Below, one piece after another: positions 34,584 to 45,118 of a DNA stretch of 54,750 nt (the first letter of the stretch is position 1; each line of letters starts with the position of its first letter). The notes beneath the pieces were generated by a model that searched no databases, was not told the origin of the DNA, and saw nothing but the letters and a program-made list of their open reading frames with translations. The translations under genes were made by a program, and so were the position numbers. The DNA is from Flavobacterium sp. (GTDB taxonomy: Bacteria; Bacteroidota; Bacteroidia; Flavobacteriales; Flavobacteriaceae), in the NCBI RefSeq assembly GCF_027531905.1, contig NZ_JAPZSU010000030.1:1-54750 (forward strand), given 5' to 3'.

Positions 34584-36023
34584 TTAATGTCCTCCAGCTA
34601 TTTTTTTATCGAAATCAATACCCTGGGCTCTAAGGATTCCGCTTACTCTCCAAGCATAAAAAGCTAAGTAAGCAAAACATAGAATTCCAACAATATAACT
34701 TTCTTGGATTCCGATTCCTTCAGCTACTTTACCTTGTAACACACTGATAAAACCACCACCCATAATCATCATAATCAAGAAACTACTTCCTTGGCTAGTG
34801 TTTTTTCCAAGCCCACTTACTGCTAAAGTAAAGATGCAAGGCCATAAGGTGCTACAAAACAAACCAACACTTGTGAAAGCGTAAACACTTACCATTCCAC
34901 TAGTTGTCATTCCTATTCCTGTTGCTATGATTCCAAGTGTTGAAAAAATTAATAACATTCTAGCTGGGTTTCCTTTACTAGCCATATCAGCAGCAATTAG
35001 AACCAAAATTACTAATCCGTAAACGTAAAAAGGAGTCAAGTCGTGTTTTGCAATTGCGTTAACTCCTAAAAACACACCAAAAGCTAGGTAAGGCGCGATA
35101 AATCGCAATATTTTTTGCCAGCTCATATTGTCTGTAAAAGCTTCTACAGCACCTGTCCAACGACCAATCATCAAACTCGCCCAATATAAAGAGATATATG
35201 GTGCTACATCTTTTGTCAAGAACCCTAATTTGCTTTCCATGTAAGCGGGTAAGTTACTTGCTGTAGAAACTTCAACACCTACATATAAGAAAATAGCAAT
35301 CATACCCATTACTAACTGAGGGTATTGTAAAGCTGATTTTTTTGCAGGAACTCCATCGTGAGCTTCTGTTTCTTCAACCAAAGCTGGTTTGTCTGGTAAT
35401 GAAGAAAATTTTAAAAGGATTGCAACGAGTAAAAACGCAACACCTAATACTAAATAAGGGATTTTTACACTTTCGATACTAGCACTTGTATTAGCGTTAG
35501 CACTTGAACCAAAAATGGCAAAACTAACAATAAGAGGACCAATAGTGGTTCCTAAATTGTTTATTCCACCAGCTAAGGTAAGACGTTGTGAGCCTGTTGA
35601 AATTGGACCTAAAGCAATTGCAAGTGGATTGGCAACAGTTTGTTGCAATGAAAAACCTAAACCAACAATAAAAAGACCTGCAAGCATTAAAGGAAAAGAG
35701 CCTGTATTGGCTGCTGGATAAAATAGAAGTGTACCTAAAGCAGAGATTAATAGTCCTAATGATAAACCATTTTTATAGCCAATTTTGTTTACTAAATCTT
35801 CTTTAATCGCTAGGGAAATCCCCATATAGATTAATGAACCTACGGTGTAAGCAATATAAAATGCAAAAGCAACTAATTGGCTCTCGCCTTGAGAAAGATT
35901 AAAAGCGGTTTTGAAAACAGGGATTAGGATGTCATTACTTGCAGCGACAAATCCCCAAAAGAAGAAGACGGTTACAAGGGGAATAAATTGCCCCCAATTG
36001 GTTTTTAAATTTTCAGAATTCAT
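34584..36023 (-). CDS. FHS-family sugar:H+ symporter (FucP/NagP-like MFS)
   Basis: Membrane transporter of 479 residues with about twelve helices. The N-terminal FFFWGFVAASNDILIPVFK and the SLQQTVANPLAIALG segment are typical of the fucose/glucose/N-acetylglucosamine MFS branch. It lies at the edge of a chitin-oligosaccharide locus, so import of GlcNAc across the inner membrane is the likely job (inference; fucose, glucose or galactose remain possible by family). It is transcribed away from the SusC/D genes, with its own terminator. Its start is about 165 bases from the response-regulator stop. A near-match -7 box TACATTTA lies at 36071-36078. Confidence 0.88.
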   Translation of the reverse strand: MNSENLKTNWGQFIPLVTVFFFWGFVAASNDILIPVFKTAFNLSQGESQLVAFAFYIAYTVGSLIYMGISLAIKEDLVNKIGYKNGLSLGLLISALGTLLFYPAANTGSFPLMLAGLFIVGLGFSLQQTVANPLAIALGPISTGSQRLTLAGGINNLGTTIGPLIVSFAIFGSSANANTSASIESVKIPYLVLGVAFLLVAILLKFSSLPDKPALVEETEAHDGVPAKKSALQYPQLVMGMIAIFLYVGVEVSTASNLPAYMESKLGFLTKDVAPYISLYWASLMIGRWTGAVEAFTDNMSWQKILRFIAPYLAFGVFLGVNAIAKHDLTPFYVYGLVILVLIAADMASKGNPARMLLIFSTLGIIATGIGMTTSGMVSVYAFTSVGLFCSTLWPCIFTLAVSGLGKNTSQGSSFLIMMIMGGGFISVLQGKVAEGIGIQESYIVGILCFAYLAFYAWRVSGILRAQGIDFDKKIAGGH

Positions 36024-36189
36024 GTTTAATTAAATTAATAGGTTAGTAAATAAATGTTGCTGCAATTCGGTAAATGTATTTCTTAACAAACATATAAAAA
36101 AATTATTTTAGTGAAATTTAGTTAGATTTAAACCAACGACCTTATTTTTTCAACAAAATACTTTTTTAGAATTTGTAAAAGTAAAGGGG

Positions 36190-36897
36190 TTAATCTAAAA
36201 TTTTGCTTTTCACTTCTTTGCTATAATTTCTTCCGATAGGTAAGGTGTAGGTAGTGATTTGAATTCTATTTCCTTCAATGGTTTTGACTTTGTCTAATGC
36301 AATGGTGTAGGATTTATGGATGCGAATAAAACGATCTTCTGGAAGTTCTTCGGTCAAAGATGAAAGTGATTTGTGGGTTATATATGTTTTTTCTGGAGTA
36401 ACTACTTTGATGTATTCTTTCATGCCTTCAATGAATAAAATTTCATCAATATTAATTTTTACCATTTTCTTATCAACTTTGATGAAAATATGGGGTTCTA
36501 CGCGATGATTTTCTTGTTTTACCACCAATCGGTTTTGAAATTCACCCGTTATTTTTGAAATACATTTTATAAATCGAGGTAGCGGAATAGGTTTAACAAG
36601 ATAATCTAAAACATCCAAATCATAACTTTCGGCAGCAAATTCTCGAAATGCCGTTGTGATGATGATTTTGGTGTTGTGTTTATTGTTATACAATTGTATC
36701 AATTCAAAACCAGACATTAATGGCATATTAATATCTAAAAATAAGGCATCTGTTGGGTTGTTATTTAAAAAATCTAAGGCTTCAATTGGATTATTAAAAG
36801 TTGCTATAACTTCAAATTCCGGAAAGTTTTGAAAATAGGTAAGTAATACTTTAACGGCTAATGGTTCATCATCAATCAATACACACTTAATCTTCAT
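36190..36897 (-). CDS. LytTR-family response regulator
   Basis: A protein of 235 residues. The receiver domain (1-120) has the acidic pair D9/D10, phospho-acceptor D55 in ALFLDINMPLMSG and lysine in LVKPIPL. The LytTR DNA-binding domain (about 135-235) includes HIFIKVDKKMVKI, EYIKVVTPEKTYITHKSL and RIHKSYTIAL. It overlaps the kinase gene by 11 bases and is therefore co-translated with it. As the only regulator next to the SusC/D-chitinase genes it probably controls them (inference); LytTR regulators bind paired direct repeats upstream of targets. Confidence 0.94.
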   Translation of the reverse strand: MKIKCVLIDDEPLAVKVLLTYFQNFPEFEVIATFNNPIEALDFLNNNPTDALFLDINMPLMSGFELIQLYNNKHNTKIIITTAFREFAAESYDLDVLDYLVKPIPLPRFIKCISKITGEFQNRLVVKQENHRVEPHIFIKVDKKMVKINIDEILFIEGMKEYIKVVTPEKTYITHKSLSSLTEELPEDRFIRIHKSYTIALDKVKTIEGNRIQITTYTLPIGRNYSKEVKSKILD

Positions 36898-37939
36898 TGC
36901 TTATAGGTATTTGTAAACGAATTATGTAAAAATTAAACTTGATTTGATGGCTTAATTGATAATTGTTTTTATATAGTAATTGTAATCGTTCTCTGGTATT
37001 GGTTAACCCAATTCCTCTTTTGGAGTTTTCATTTTGTGAAAGTACAAAATTATTTATTATTTCAAAATCGAGGGTTTTATTATTGATGATTTTACAATTT
37101 ATTTTTATGCACAACTCTTTGTTATTTATTCCGCCATGTTTAAAGGCGTTTTCAATCAATGAGATTAATAACAAAGGAGGAACATTTATAGTATCAATAT
37201 TAGATTCTAGATTAATAAAAACAGTAGCATTTTCAAATCTTAATTTTTCTATTTCAATGTAATTCTGTATATAATCGAATTCTTTTAGCAGGGGAGTAAG
37301 CTTGGTTCCTTCTATATCATAAAGAACATATTCCATTAAAAGGGAAAGTTTTATGATTACATCAGGAACCTTTTCTGAATCTTCTAATGAAAGAGCATAA
37401 AGATTATTTAAGGTGTTGAAGAAAAAATGGGGTTGGATTTGTGTTTTTAAATACTCGAGCTTTATTTTATATTGATTTTCTGTTAGAATTCGATTTCTTT
37501 CTCTTTCTTTTAGCCAAGTCAGCATAAGGTATATTGAAGATGCCATCGCCAAAACATAGAGTTCTCCAATGCAAACCGCAAGAATATGATTGATTTCAAA
37601 AGGCTGATAGTCTCTGTTGGCTTCGGGCCAAATGTTTTTTGAAATGATATAATACGTTAATCCCGTTTTCAAAATGTATACACATCCTAAACTAGCTAAC
37701 AGTGCTAAAGAATATTGAAGATACTTTGATTTTAAAACCAGTCTGGGAACTAAAACAAATAAATTGAAATAGACTAAAGGGATGTGCAACATGAATTCGA
37801 TTAAATTTGACTTAAACGAATATTCATAATCATTGAAATAAGCCCCCCATCTAAAAAAATTCAGTAAAAAGTATAACCCCCAAAACCATAAATGATTTTG
37901 AATTTTTATGTCGAATTTGATGTCTTTTACTTTAGTCAT
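36887..37939 (-). CDS. LytS/YehU-type sensor histidine kinase
   Basis: A protein of 350 residues with four predicted membrane helices in the first 150 and no large periplasmic sensor. The His_kinase domain carries the phospho-acceptor histidine in TQIQPHFFFNTLNNLYAL. The ATPase domain has the N box ENAFKHGG and the G box RGIGLTNTRERL. This is the usual partner of LytTR regulators, and the two genes overlap. The lack of an extracytoplasmic sensor implies that it senses something in or near the membrane, or a transported product (inference). It is divergent from susC across 279 bases. Confidence 0.93.
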   Translation of the reverse strand: MTKVKDIKFDIKIQNHLWFWGLYFLLNFFRWGAYFNDYEYSFKSNLIEFMLHIPLVYFNLFVLVPRLVLKSKYLQYSLALLASLGCVYILKTGLTYYIISKNIWPEANRDYQPFEINHILAVCIGELYVLAMASSIYLMLTWLKERERNRILTENQYKIKLEYLKTQIQPHFFFNTLNNLYALSLEDSEKVPDVIIKLSLLMEYVLYDIEGTKLTPLLKEFDYIQNYIEIEKLRFENATVFINLESNIDTINVPPLLLISLIENAFKHGGINNKELCIKINCKIINNKTLDFEIINNFVLSQNENSKRGIGLTNTRERLQLLYKNNYQLSHQIKFNFYIIRLQIPISNED

Positions 37940-38081
37940 AGTTTAGTAGCTCTTTTGGGGACAAGTTAACAAATGCATCTTTTTATTTGATAGTGCAACT
38001 TTAATCATTTTGTCAATAAAAACGCTATTTTTTAATGAAAAAAGAATTTATTATTTAATATTATAAAGTATAGTAAAACAA

Positions 38082-38093
38082 GAAAACGTTTTC
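38082..38093. promoter_or_regulatory. Candidate palindromic operator upstream of susC
   Basis: GAAAACGTTTTC, a perfect 12-bp palindrome centred on CG, LacI-operator-like, 126 bases before the SusC start in the divergent gap shared with the kinase gene. Ten of its bases recur upstream of pfkA (7475-7484). Confidence 0.4.
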
Positions 38094-38218
38094 GTGTGAC
38101 ATATTATTGAACAAAAGATGTCGTTCGTTTAAAGAATACTACAGTTGGTATAATTTATTTTTTTTAACAAAACCTTAAGGATAAGTTTACATCATAACTA
38201 ACAAATACATTTAAAAAA

Positions 38219-41200
38219 ATGAAACAAATTTTATTAATCGTTATGATTATTTTTGCTTCGCAACTCTCGTTTGCGCAAGTGAAAACGCTCAAAGGAACGG
38301 TAATTGATGGCAGTGGCGCACCAATTCCTTCTGCAAATGTACAAGTACAAGGAGAATCAAAAGGAACAACTACCGATTTTGATGGTAGTTTTGCTATCCA
38401 AGTAAATGTAGGTAAGACTTTAATAGTTTCTTATTTAGGATACGAAACTAAATCAGTAGTAGTTGGTGATGCAGATTCTATTAGAATAATCTTAAAAAGT
38501 GACGCTACAACGGCATTAACCGAAGTAGTAGTAACTTCATTAGGTATTAAGAAAACTAGAAAATCAATTACTTATGCAGCTCAAGAACTAAAAGGTGAAG
38601 AGTTCACAAGAGTAAAAGATGCTAACATTATTAATACGGTAGCAGGTAAGATTGCTGGTGTTGCAGTTACAAGAAGCTCAGGTGGTACTGGAGGTTCTAC
38701 TAAAGTAGTTATTCGTGGTAACTCTTCTGTAAGTAATAATCAACCTTTGTATGTAATTGATGGTATTCCATTATATAATGGAACTTCTGGACAACCAAAT
38801 AGTGCCTTTGGTGACACAGCAGGTGGTAACCGTGATGGTGGTGATGTGGTTTCATTAATCAATCCTGAGGATTATGAGGGGATGACAGTATTGAAAGGAG
38901 CAGCAGCTTCTGTGTTGTATGGTTCTCAAGGAGCAAATGGTGTAGTATTATTGTCTACTAAAAAAGCTAAACAAGGTAAAGCTCAATTAAAAGCGTCTTC
39001 AGTTACAACTTTTGAATCTGCCGCTTTTTTACCAAAATTCCAAAATGATTATGTTGCAGTTGCTGGTGGTGAAGAGACTTGGGGAGCAAAGCAAAAAGTA
39101 AATGATCACGTAAAAGGTTTTTTTGAAACTGGAAATACGCAAATTTCATCTTTGAATTTTTCAACTGCTTCTGATGTTGCTTCTACATCATTGTCTTATT
39201 CTAACACAACAGCATCTGGTATTATTCCTGGAAATGGTTTGAAGCAAAACAACTTTGGCTTCCGTCAGTCTGGTAAATTGTTTGACAAATTAACTGTTGC
39301 TGCTAATGCAAACTATACTACTAGAACAGTTAATAATAGACCAGTAAATGGTTTTTATTTTAACCCATTAACAGGTGTTTATTTAATGCCAAGAGGGAAT
39401 GACTTTAATAATTACAAAAATAACTTTGAAGTTTTTAACCCTACTAGAAATATGTATGTACAAAATTGGATGACCAATAGAGATATCATGCAAAATCCTT
39501 ACTGGGGAATCAACAGAAATCAATCAGAAGATACCAATCAATTTTTTAATGGTAATTTAGCTTTAGATTATAAAGCAACAGATTGGTTGTCTATTGCTGC
39601 TAGATATAGTTATAATAGAATTGAGAGTGGATTCACAAAAGAAATTTATGCTAGTACTCAAGGTACATTATCTCATATCAATGGTAGATATATTGATATC
39701 AATAATTTGAGTACTCAACGTTATGCTGATTTAATAGCTACTATCAATACTAAATTCAATGATGATTTTACCTTTAATGCTAATATTGGTACAAGTATTA
39801 ACAATACTTTAGCGAACAAAAGGACTACTTTAGATTCAGGTATTGGTGGAGGTTTGCAACTTGCTAACTGGTTTACTTTAGGAAACTTTGTTAACAATGC
39901 ATTGAACTTACAAACTGTGGATGCTAGAAGAGAGGTGCAATCTGTTTTTGCTGCTACTACATTTGGTTACAAAGAAATGTTATTCTTGGATGTAGCTGCT
40001 AGAAATGACTGGTCATCAACATTAGCAAATACTGATAAAACAGGATTTTTCTACCCATCTGTTGGGGTTACTGCTATTCTTAGCGAGATGGTAAAAATGC
40101 CAGATTTCATCAACTACGGTAAAGTTCGTGCAACCTATGCTCAAGTAGGTAATGATATCTTTCCTTATATAACTTCTCCAACTTATACTTATACTTCAGA
40201 AGGAAAGAAACAGCCTTTAGTGGCTCCACGACCAGGAACTTCTTTACGTCCTGAGTTAAAATCTGAGTTTGAAATTGGTACAGAATGGAGAATGTTTGAT
40301 AATAGATTAGGTTTTGAAATTTCATACTATGATTCTAAAACAGATAATCAATACTTACAAATTTTAGCTCCTCTAACAAATCCATTAGGAGTAACTTATT
40401 ATGGTATTAATGCAGGAAGTATTTCTAATAAAGGTATTGAAGCAGTGGTAACTGGAAAAATCATAAAAGGAGATAAATTCTCTTGGGATGCAACCGTTAA
40501 CTATTCTAAAAACAAAAACGTTGTTAATGAAATTCCAACAGATTTAGGAGGAACAGTAGTTTTAACTGAAGCTGGGGTAAACAACTATAGATATGTGTTG
40601 AAACAAGGTAGACCTTTTGGTGTTATTGAGGGAGTAAATATTAAAAGAGACGCACAAGGTAGAGTGCTATTGAATACTGATGGAACCATTCAAAAAACTG
40701 GTTTTGAAGAGGTAGGTAACTCTAATCCTGATTTTATGTTAGGTTTTTCTAACTCATTCAAATTTGGTTCTTTCTTCGCTAATGTATTAATTGATGGAAG
40801 ATTTGGGGGAAATGTGATGAGTTTGACAGAGGCTACAAACGATGAGTTTGGTGTTTCAAAAGCTACTGGTGACGCAAGAAACGAAGGTGGGGTAGCTATT
40901 AATGCAGTTTATCCAAATGGAACGGCTTATTCAGGAAAATATCCTGCTGAAAGCTATTACAAACAAGTGGGTGGTAGAGCAGGAGCAACAGGAGAGTATG
41001 TTTACGATGCAACGAATGTAAGTTTAAGAGAGGTTTCTATTGGATATACATTCAATACTAAAAAATTACCTTTTTTACAATCAGCTAGCTTGTCTTTAAT
41101 TGCTAGAAACTTAGGATTTATCTACAAAGATGCTCCTTTTGATCCAAACATTTCTTTAAGTACAGGTGAAGGTTTACAAGGTGTTGATGTTTATGGAATG

Positions 41201-41245
41201 CCATCTACAAGAAGTATCGGTCTTAACTTAAACGTAACTTTCTAA
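38219..41245 (+). CDS. SusC-like TonB-dependent outer-membrane receptor
   Basis: A protein of 1008 residues. The signal peptide ends near SFAQ (about 20). A CarboxypepD_reg-like domain (about 22-105, [20 protein letters not shown]) is followed by the plug (about 115-235, with [20 protein letters not shown] and [15 protein letters not shown]) and a long 22-strand barrel ending IGLNLNVTF with terminal phenylalanine. It imports oligosaccharides together with the SusD-like lipoprotein encoded ten bases downstream. Given the GH18, GH20 and NagB genes that follow, chito-oligosaccharides are the likely cargo (inference). It is somewhat shorter than some SusC proteins but complete. Confidence 0.95.
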   Translation: MKQILLIVMIIFASQLSFAQVKTLKGTVIDGSGAPIPSANVQVQGESKGTTTDFDGSFAIQVNVGKTLIVSYLGYETKSVVVGDADSIRIILKSDATTALTEVVVTSLGIKKTRKSITYAAQELKGEEFTRVKDANIINTVAGKIAGVAVTRSSGGTGGSTKVVIRGNSSVSNNQPLYVIDGIPLYNGTSGQPNSAFGDTAGGNRDGGDVVSLINPEDYEGMTVLKGAAASVLYGSQGANGVVLLSTKKAKQGKAQLKASSVTTFESAAFLPKFQNDYVAVAGGEETWGAKQKVNDHVKGFFETGNTQISSLNFSTASDVASTSLSYSNTTASGIIPGNGLKQNNFGFRQSGKLFDKLTVAANANYTTRTVNNRPVNGFYFNPLTGVYLMPRGNDFNNYKNNFEVFNPTRNMYVQNWMTNRDIMQNPYWGINRNQSEDTNQFFNGNLALDYKATDWLSIAARYSYNRIESGFTKEIYASTQGTLSHINGRYIDINNLSTQRYADLIATINTKFNDDFTFNANIGTSINNTLANKRTTLDSGIGGGLQLANWFTLGNFVNNALNLQTVDARREVQSVFAATTFGYKEMLFLDVAARNDWSSTLANTDKTGFFYPSVGVTAILSEMVKMPDFINYGKVRATYAQVGNDIFPYITSPTYTYTSEGKKQPLVAPRPGTSLRPELKSEFEIGTEWRMFDNRLGFEISYYDSKTDNQYLQILAPLTNPLGVTYYGINAGSISNKGIEAVVTGKIIKGDKFSWDATVNYSKNKNVVNEIPTDLGGTVVLTEAGVNNYRYVLKQGRPFGVIEGVNIKRDAQGRVLLNTDGTIQKTGFEEVGNSNPDFMLGFSNSFKFGSFFANVLIDGRFGGNVMSLTEATNDEFGVSKATGDARNEGGVAINAVYPNGTAYSGKYPAESYYKQVGGRAGATGEYVYDATNVSLREVSIGYTFNTKKLPFLQSASLSLIARNLGFIYKDAPFDPNISLSTGEGLQGVDVYGMPSTRSIGLNLNVTF

Positions 41246-41255
41246 TTAAAAAAAC

Positions 41256-42836
41256 ATGAAACTAAATACAATTAAAAAAACAGCTATTTGTGTTTCCTTA
41301 CTCGCAGCAGTAAGTTGCACAAACAATTTTGACGAATTAAATACCAATCAAGAAGGTTTTACTGAGGCTTTATTAGAACAAGATTTTAACCATATAAAAG
41401 GATCGTTTGCACCAATGTTTAATAATATTCTGGTATTAACTCCAGAATGGAAATACCAAGTGCAACAAGGGCTTCAAGGTGATATATGGTCAGGTTATAT
41501 GGCAACCGGAACCGCTTTTAGAGGAGGAACTAACAATACTACATATGATTTGGTAGACGGTTGGAACGGTTTCGCTTGGGGCGCTGCTTATGGTGATGTA
41601 ATGTACAATGCTTATTCGGTTGAACAAAAAGCCAAAGGGAAATACGATCAATTTTATGCTTTAGCTTTGATTTTAAAAGTAGAAGGAATGCATAGAGTTA
41701 CGGATACTTATGGTCCAATTGTGTATTCAAAATTTGGAACTACTGAGAAAACAATTGAATATGACTCTCAAGAAGAAGTGTATAACCAAATGTTTAAAGA
41801 ATTGGATTTTGCAGTTGCGGAGTTGACTAAAAGAGTAGATGCAGGTGAAGTTTCAACGTTCACAACTACAGATTTATCTGCTTACAAAGGAGATTACAAG
41901 AAATGGGTGAAATTTGCAAACTCTTTGCGTTTACGTTTAGCAATGCGTATTGTAAAGAAAAACCCAACTTTGGCTAAAGCTGAAGCAGAAAAAGCATTTG
42001 CTCATAAATTCGGAGTATTTACTACAAATGATGATGTCTTCAAAATAGTATCTCCTAACTTTACGAATCCAATCGCTACCATTAGTGGTGCATGGGGAGA
42101 CGTAAGAATGTCTGCTGATATGGAGTCTATTATGGGCGGGTATAATGATCCTAGACTTGCTGTATTTTTCAAAACTTCAAAACAATTTCCAGGACAATAC
42201 AAAGGTGTTAGAACAGGTATTGAGATTGCTGCCAAAGCTGATCACGTAGATTTTTCTGAAATTGGACCAATTGTTAATTCTAAAGAAATTGTATTAATGA
42301 CAACTGCCGAAGTTTATTTGTTAAGAGCTGAAGGAGCATTAAGAGGATGGAATATGGGAGGAACAGCTCAAAGTTTGTATGAATTAGGTATAACAAATTC
42401 ATTTGCTCAACATGGAGTTTCAGGTGTTGCTGCTTACATCGCAGATAATACTAAAACTGCCAAAGATTATGTGGATCCAAATTTCCCTGTAAACAATGGA
42501 GCTGCACTAAATACAGTAACCGTTGCATGGGATGCAGCAGCTTCTAATGAAGTAAAGTTGCAAAAAATTATTACTCAAAAATGGATTGCTGGTTTCCCAG
42601 AAGGACAAGAAGCTTGGTCTGAATATAGAAGAACAGGTTATCCAAAATTATTGCCAGTACTTAAAAACACAAGTGGAGGGAAAATATCTTCAGCTTTAGG
42701 CGTACGTAGAGTAAACTTTGTACAATCTGAAAAAGATGGAAATCCTGGAGGTGTAGCTACTGGTTTGTCAAAACTAGGTGGGCCAGACACAGGAGGAACA
42801 AGATTATGGTGGGATACTACTGGACCTAACTTTTAG
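41256..42836 (+). CDS. SusD-like substrate-binding surface lipoprotein
   Basis: A protein of 526 residues. Lipoprotein signal MKLNTIKKTAICVSLLAAVSC has the lipidated cysteine at 22, followed by the typical NNFDELNTN. TPR-like helices and the SusD family end (KIITQKWIAGFPEGQEAWSE, EYRRTGYPKL) are recognisable. This is the SusD/RagB-homologous (SusD_2-like) type that pairs with SusC as a lid over the barrel. The ten-base gap to susC means one mRNA. The usual surface-exposed aromatic residues cannot be mapped by eye. Confidence 0.94.
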   Translation: MKLNTIKKTAICVSLLAAVSCTNNFDELNTNQEGFTEALLEQDFNHIKGSFAPMFNNILVLTPEWKYQVQQGLQGDIWSGYMATGTAFRGGTNNTTYDLVDGWNGFAWGAAYGDVMYNAYSVEQKAKGKYDQFYALALILKVEGMHRVTDTYGPIVYSKFGTTEKTIEYDSQEEVYNQMFKELDFAVAELTKRVDAGEVSTFTTTDLSAYKGDYKKWVKFANSLRLRLAMRIVKKNPTLAKAEAEKAFAHKFGVFTTNDDVFKIVSPNFTNPIATISGAWGDVRMSADMESIMGGYNDPRLAVFFKTSKQFPGQYKGVRTGIEIAAKADHVDFSEIGPIVNSKEIVLMTTAEVYLLRAEGALRGWNMGGTAQSLYELGITNSFAQHGVSGVAAYIADNTKTAKDYVDPNFPVNNGAALNTVTVAWDAAASNEVKLQKIITQKWIAGFPEGQEAWSEYRRTGYPKLLPVLKNTSGGKISSALGVRRVNFVQSEKDGNPGGVATGLSKLGGPDTGGTRLWWDTTGPNF

Positions 42837-43171
42837 TTTCTAGTACTTAGTTAATAGTTCTTAGTGATTAGTTCTTGGCTTTATGCTAAGAACTAACGCT
42901 AGGGACTAATAGCTAAATCTAAATATCGACTAACGCTTTATTGAGTAATTAATGTCGTTGGTATATAAACTCTGACTGTTTGTTTTTTTTATTTTTTTGC
43001 ACCAATTATAACTCCTACATTTGATATAAATTTTATAAAATGATTTGATTTTTTTTTCTTAAAATAATAATAATCATTTGAAAAAAAATATCATTATTCT
43101 CGAAAAGCTATAGTAAAAACAAAGAAATTATAAATAAAAAATAATCAGCTAGAATTTAAAATTATAATACA
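42837..43171. other. Intergenic region between SusD and NagB/PIG-L genes
   Basis: Contains degenerate repeats of 'ttagttcttag' type (42841-42910), including the hairpin tagttctt (42869-42876) / aagaacta (42888-42895) without a T run. A -7 box with a possible -33 is listed separately, and the leader from it is about 140 bases. No gene is seen. Confidence 0.5.
42996..43023 (+). promoter_or_regulatory. Candidate promoter of NagB/PIG-L gene
   Basis: TTTG (42996-42999) and TACATTTG (43016-43023, exact TAnnTTTG) separated by 16 bases. It allows the catabolic enzymes to be expressed apart from SusC/D. Confidence 0.5.
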
Positions 43172-45109
43172 ATGAAAAACACTTTAGACATAAAACCGGA
43201 CATTAGCTACAAGAGTGCAGGTAAATTTGAAGAAACTCGATTTGAAAAAATTCATAACGAAATTTTTAAAAATTCTGTTGAAGCTTCAAAAATTGTAGCT
43301 GAGGAAATTGCTACTTTAATTCGATCTAAACAAGAAGCAAATAAAAATTGTGTTTTAGGTCTTGCTACGGGTTCTTCTCCAATAAAAGTATATGAAGAAT
43401 TGGTTCGTATGCACAAAGAAGAAGGATTAAGCTTTAAAAACGTGATTACGTTCAATTTGGATGAATATTATCCAATGAACAAAGAAAGCAAGCAAAGCTA
43501 TCACTATTTTATGCATCAGCATCTTTTCAATCATATTGATATTCATCCTGATAATATCAATATTCCAGATGGAACAGTTGCAATTGAAGAATTGAATCAA
43601 TACTGCATTGATTATGAAATGAATATTAAAAAAGCAGGTGGTCTTGATTTTCAATTATTAGGAATTGGTCGTACGGGACACGTGGGTTTTAATGAGCCTG
43701 GTTCGCATATCAATTCAGGTACTAGAATTATAACTTTGGATCATATCACTAGAGTAGATGCTTCATCTGATTTTAATGGAATTAATAATGTACCGAAACG
43801 CGCTATTACGATGGGAGTTTCTACCATTATGCGTTCTAAACGAATTGTTTTGATGGCTTGGGGACAAAATAAAGCCGATATCATCAAAAGAACCATTCAA
43901 GGTGAAATTAGTTCTGAAGTACCCGCTACTTTTTTGCAAAATCATCCTAATGCAACTTTTGTTTTGGATCAATCAGCAGCTTCATCTTTAACCCGTTTTG
44001 AAACACCGTGGTTAGTTGGGGAGTGTATTTGGAATCAAGAATTAAAAAGTAAAGCGATTGTTTGGTTATGCCAAAAAACAAATCAGTCTATATTAAAACT
44101 TACAGATAGAGATTATAATAATAATGGAATGTCTGACTTGTTAGCACAAGAAGGGTCGGCTTATGATTTGAATATTAATATGTTCAATGTGTTGCAACAT
44201 ACCATTACAGGTTGGCCAGGAGGAAAACCTAATGCAGATGATGCGCACCGACCAGAAAGAGCTAATCCAGCTAAAAAGAGAGTGATTTTATTTAGTCCTC
44301 ACCCTGATGATGATGTAATTTCTATGGGAGGAACTTTTGCTAAATTAATCAAGCAAGGACATGAGGTGCATGTAGTGTATCAAACGTCTGGAAATATTGC
44401 AGTAACTGATGATGAAGCTTTAAAATTTGCAGAAGTATGTAATGATTTTGTGGGCGAAGACAGTAGCAAAATCAATTTCCAAGCCGTAATTGATTTCTTA
44501 AAAAACAAGAATGACAATCAAATCGATTCTTTAGAAGTTAGAAAATTAAAAGGATTAATTAGAAGAAGAGAGTCTTATGCAGCAGTGCGTTACATCGGTT
44601 TGAAAGACGAGAATGTTCACTTCTTGGATTTACCTTTTTATGAAACAGGTCAAGTAAAGAAAAACCCGCTTGGAACAGAAGATATTGAAATCGTAGCGGA
44701 GATCATCGCTAAAATTAAACCGCATCAAGTATTTGCAGCTGGAGATTTAGCCGATCCACACGGAACTCATGAAGTGTGTCTGAATGCTATTTTCGCCGCT
44801 TTAAAACAATTAAAAGGGAAACCTTATATGAAAGATTGTTGGTTGTGGCTTTATAGAGGAGCTTGGCACGAATGGGATTTACACGAGATTGATATGTCGG
44901 TACCATTAAGTCCTGATGAAGTTTTATTGAAGCGACAAGCGATTTTATTTCACCAATCTCAAAAAGATCGTGTGATGTTCCAAGGGAACGATTCTAGAGA
45001 ATTTTGGGTACGTGCCGAAGATCGTAATAAAAATACTGCCAAGTTATATGATGATTTAGGTTTGGCAGAATATGAAGCTATTGAAGCTTTTAAACGATTT
45101 GATTACTAA
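43172..45109 (+). CDS. NagB-like glucosamine-6-phosphate deaminase fused to PIG-L deacetylase
   Basis: A protein of 645 residues, more than twice the length of ordinary NagB (about 260). Residues about 20-285 are the NagB domain: LGLATGSSP, the FNLDEYYP segment with D97, and GIGRTGHVGFNEPGS with H170 and E175. At the position of E. coli D141 (in NDGHIAFNEP) this protein has T168. Residues about 368-600 form a PIG-L/LmbE domain with the zinc motif SPHPDDD (375-381) and ADPHGTHEVC (H530, H533). NagB makes fructose-6-phosphate from GlcN-6-P; PIG-L enzymes remove N-acetyl groups from GlcNAc compounds. A combined deacetylase-deaminase on GlcNAc-6-P is a reasonable inference. No nagA is in the window. 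Confidence 0.88.
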   Translation: MKNTLDIKPDISYKSAGKFEETRFEKIHNEIFKNSVEASKIVAEEIATLIRSKQEANKNCVLGLATGSSPIKVYEELVRMHKEEGLSFKNVITFNLDEYYPMNKESKQSYHYFMHQHLFNHIDIHPDNINIPDGTVAIEELNQYCIDYEMNIKKAGGLDFQLLGIGRTGHVGFNEPGSHINSGTRIITLDHITRVDASSDFNGINNVPKRAITMGVSTIMRSKRIVLMAWGQNKADIIKRTIQGEISSEVPATFLQNHPNATFVLDQSAASSLTRFETPWLVGECIWNQELKSKAIVWLCQKTNQSILKLTDRDYNNNGMSDLLAQEGSAYDLNINMFNVLQHTITGWPGGKPNADDAHRPERANPAKKRVILFSPHPDDDVISMGGTFAKLIKQGHEVHVVYQTSGNIAVTDDEALKFAEVCNDFVGEDSSKINFQAVIDFLKNKNDNQIDSLEVRKLKGLIRRRESYAAVRYIGLKDENVHFLDLPFYETGQVKKNPLGTEDIEIVAEIIAKIKPHQVFAAGDLADPHGTHEVCLNAIFAALKQLKGKPYMKDCWLWLYRGAWHEWDLHEIDMSVPLSPDEVLLKRQAILFHQSQKDRVMFQGNDSREFWVRAEDRNKNTAKLYDDLGLAEYEAIEAFKRFDY

Positions 45110-45118
45110 GAATTTAAA

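Noticed and set aside
37940..38218. Paired direct repeats for LytTR binding upstream of susC
   Set aside because: No convincing pair of 9-bp direct repeats could be identified by eye.
42841..42910. Hairpin and repeated 'agttctta' words after SusD as a terminator
   Set aside because: Stem is only 8-9 bp and no T run follows on either side, so termination cannot be claimed.
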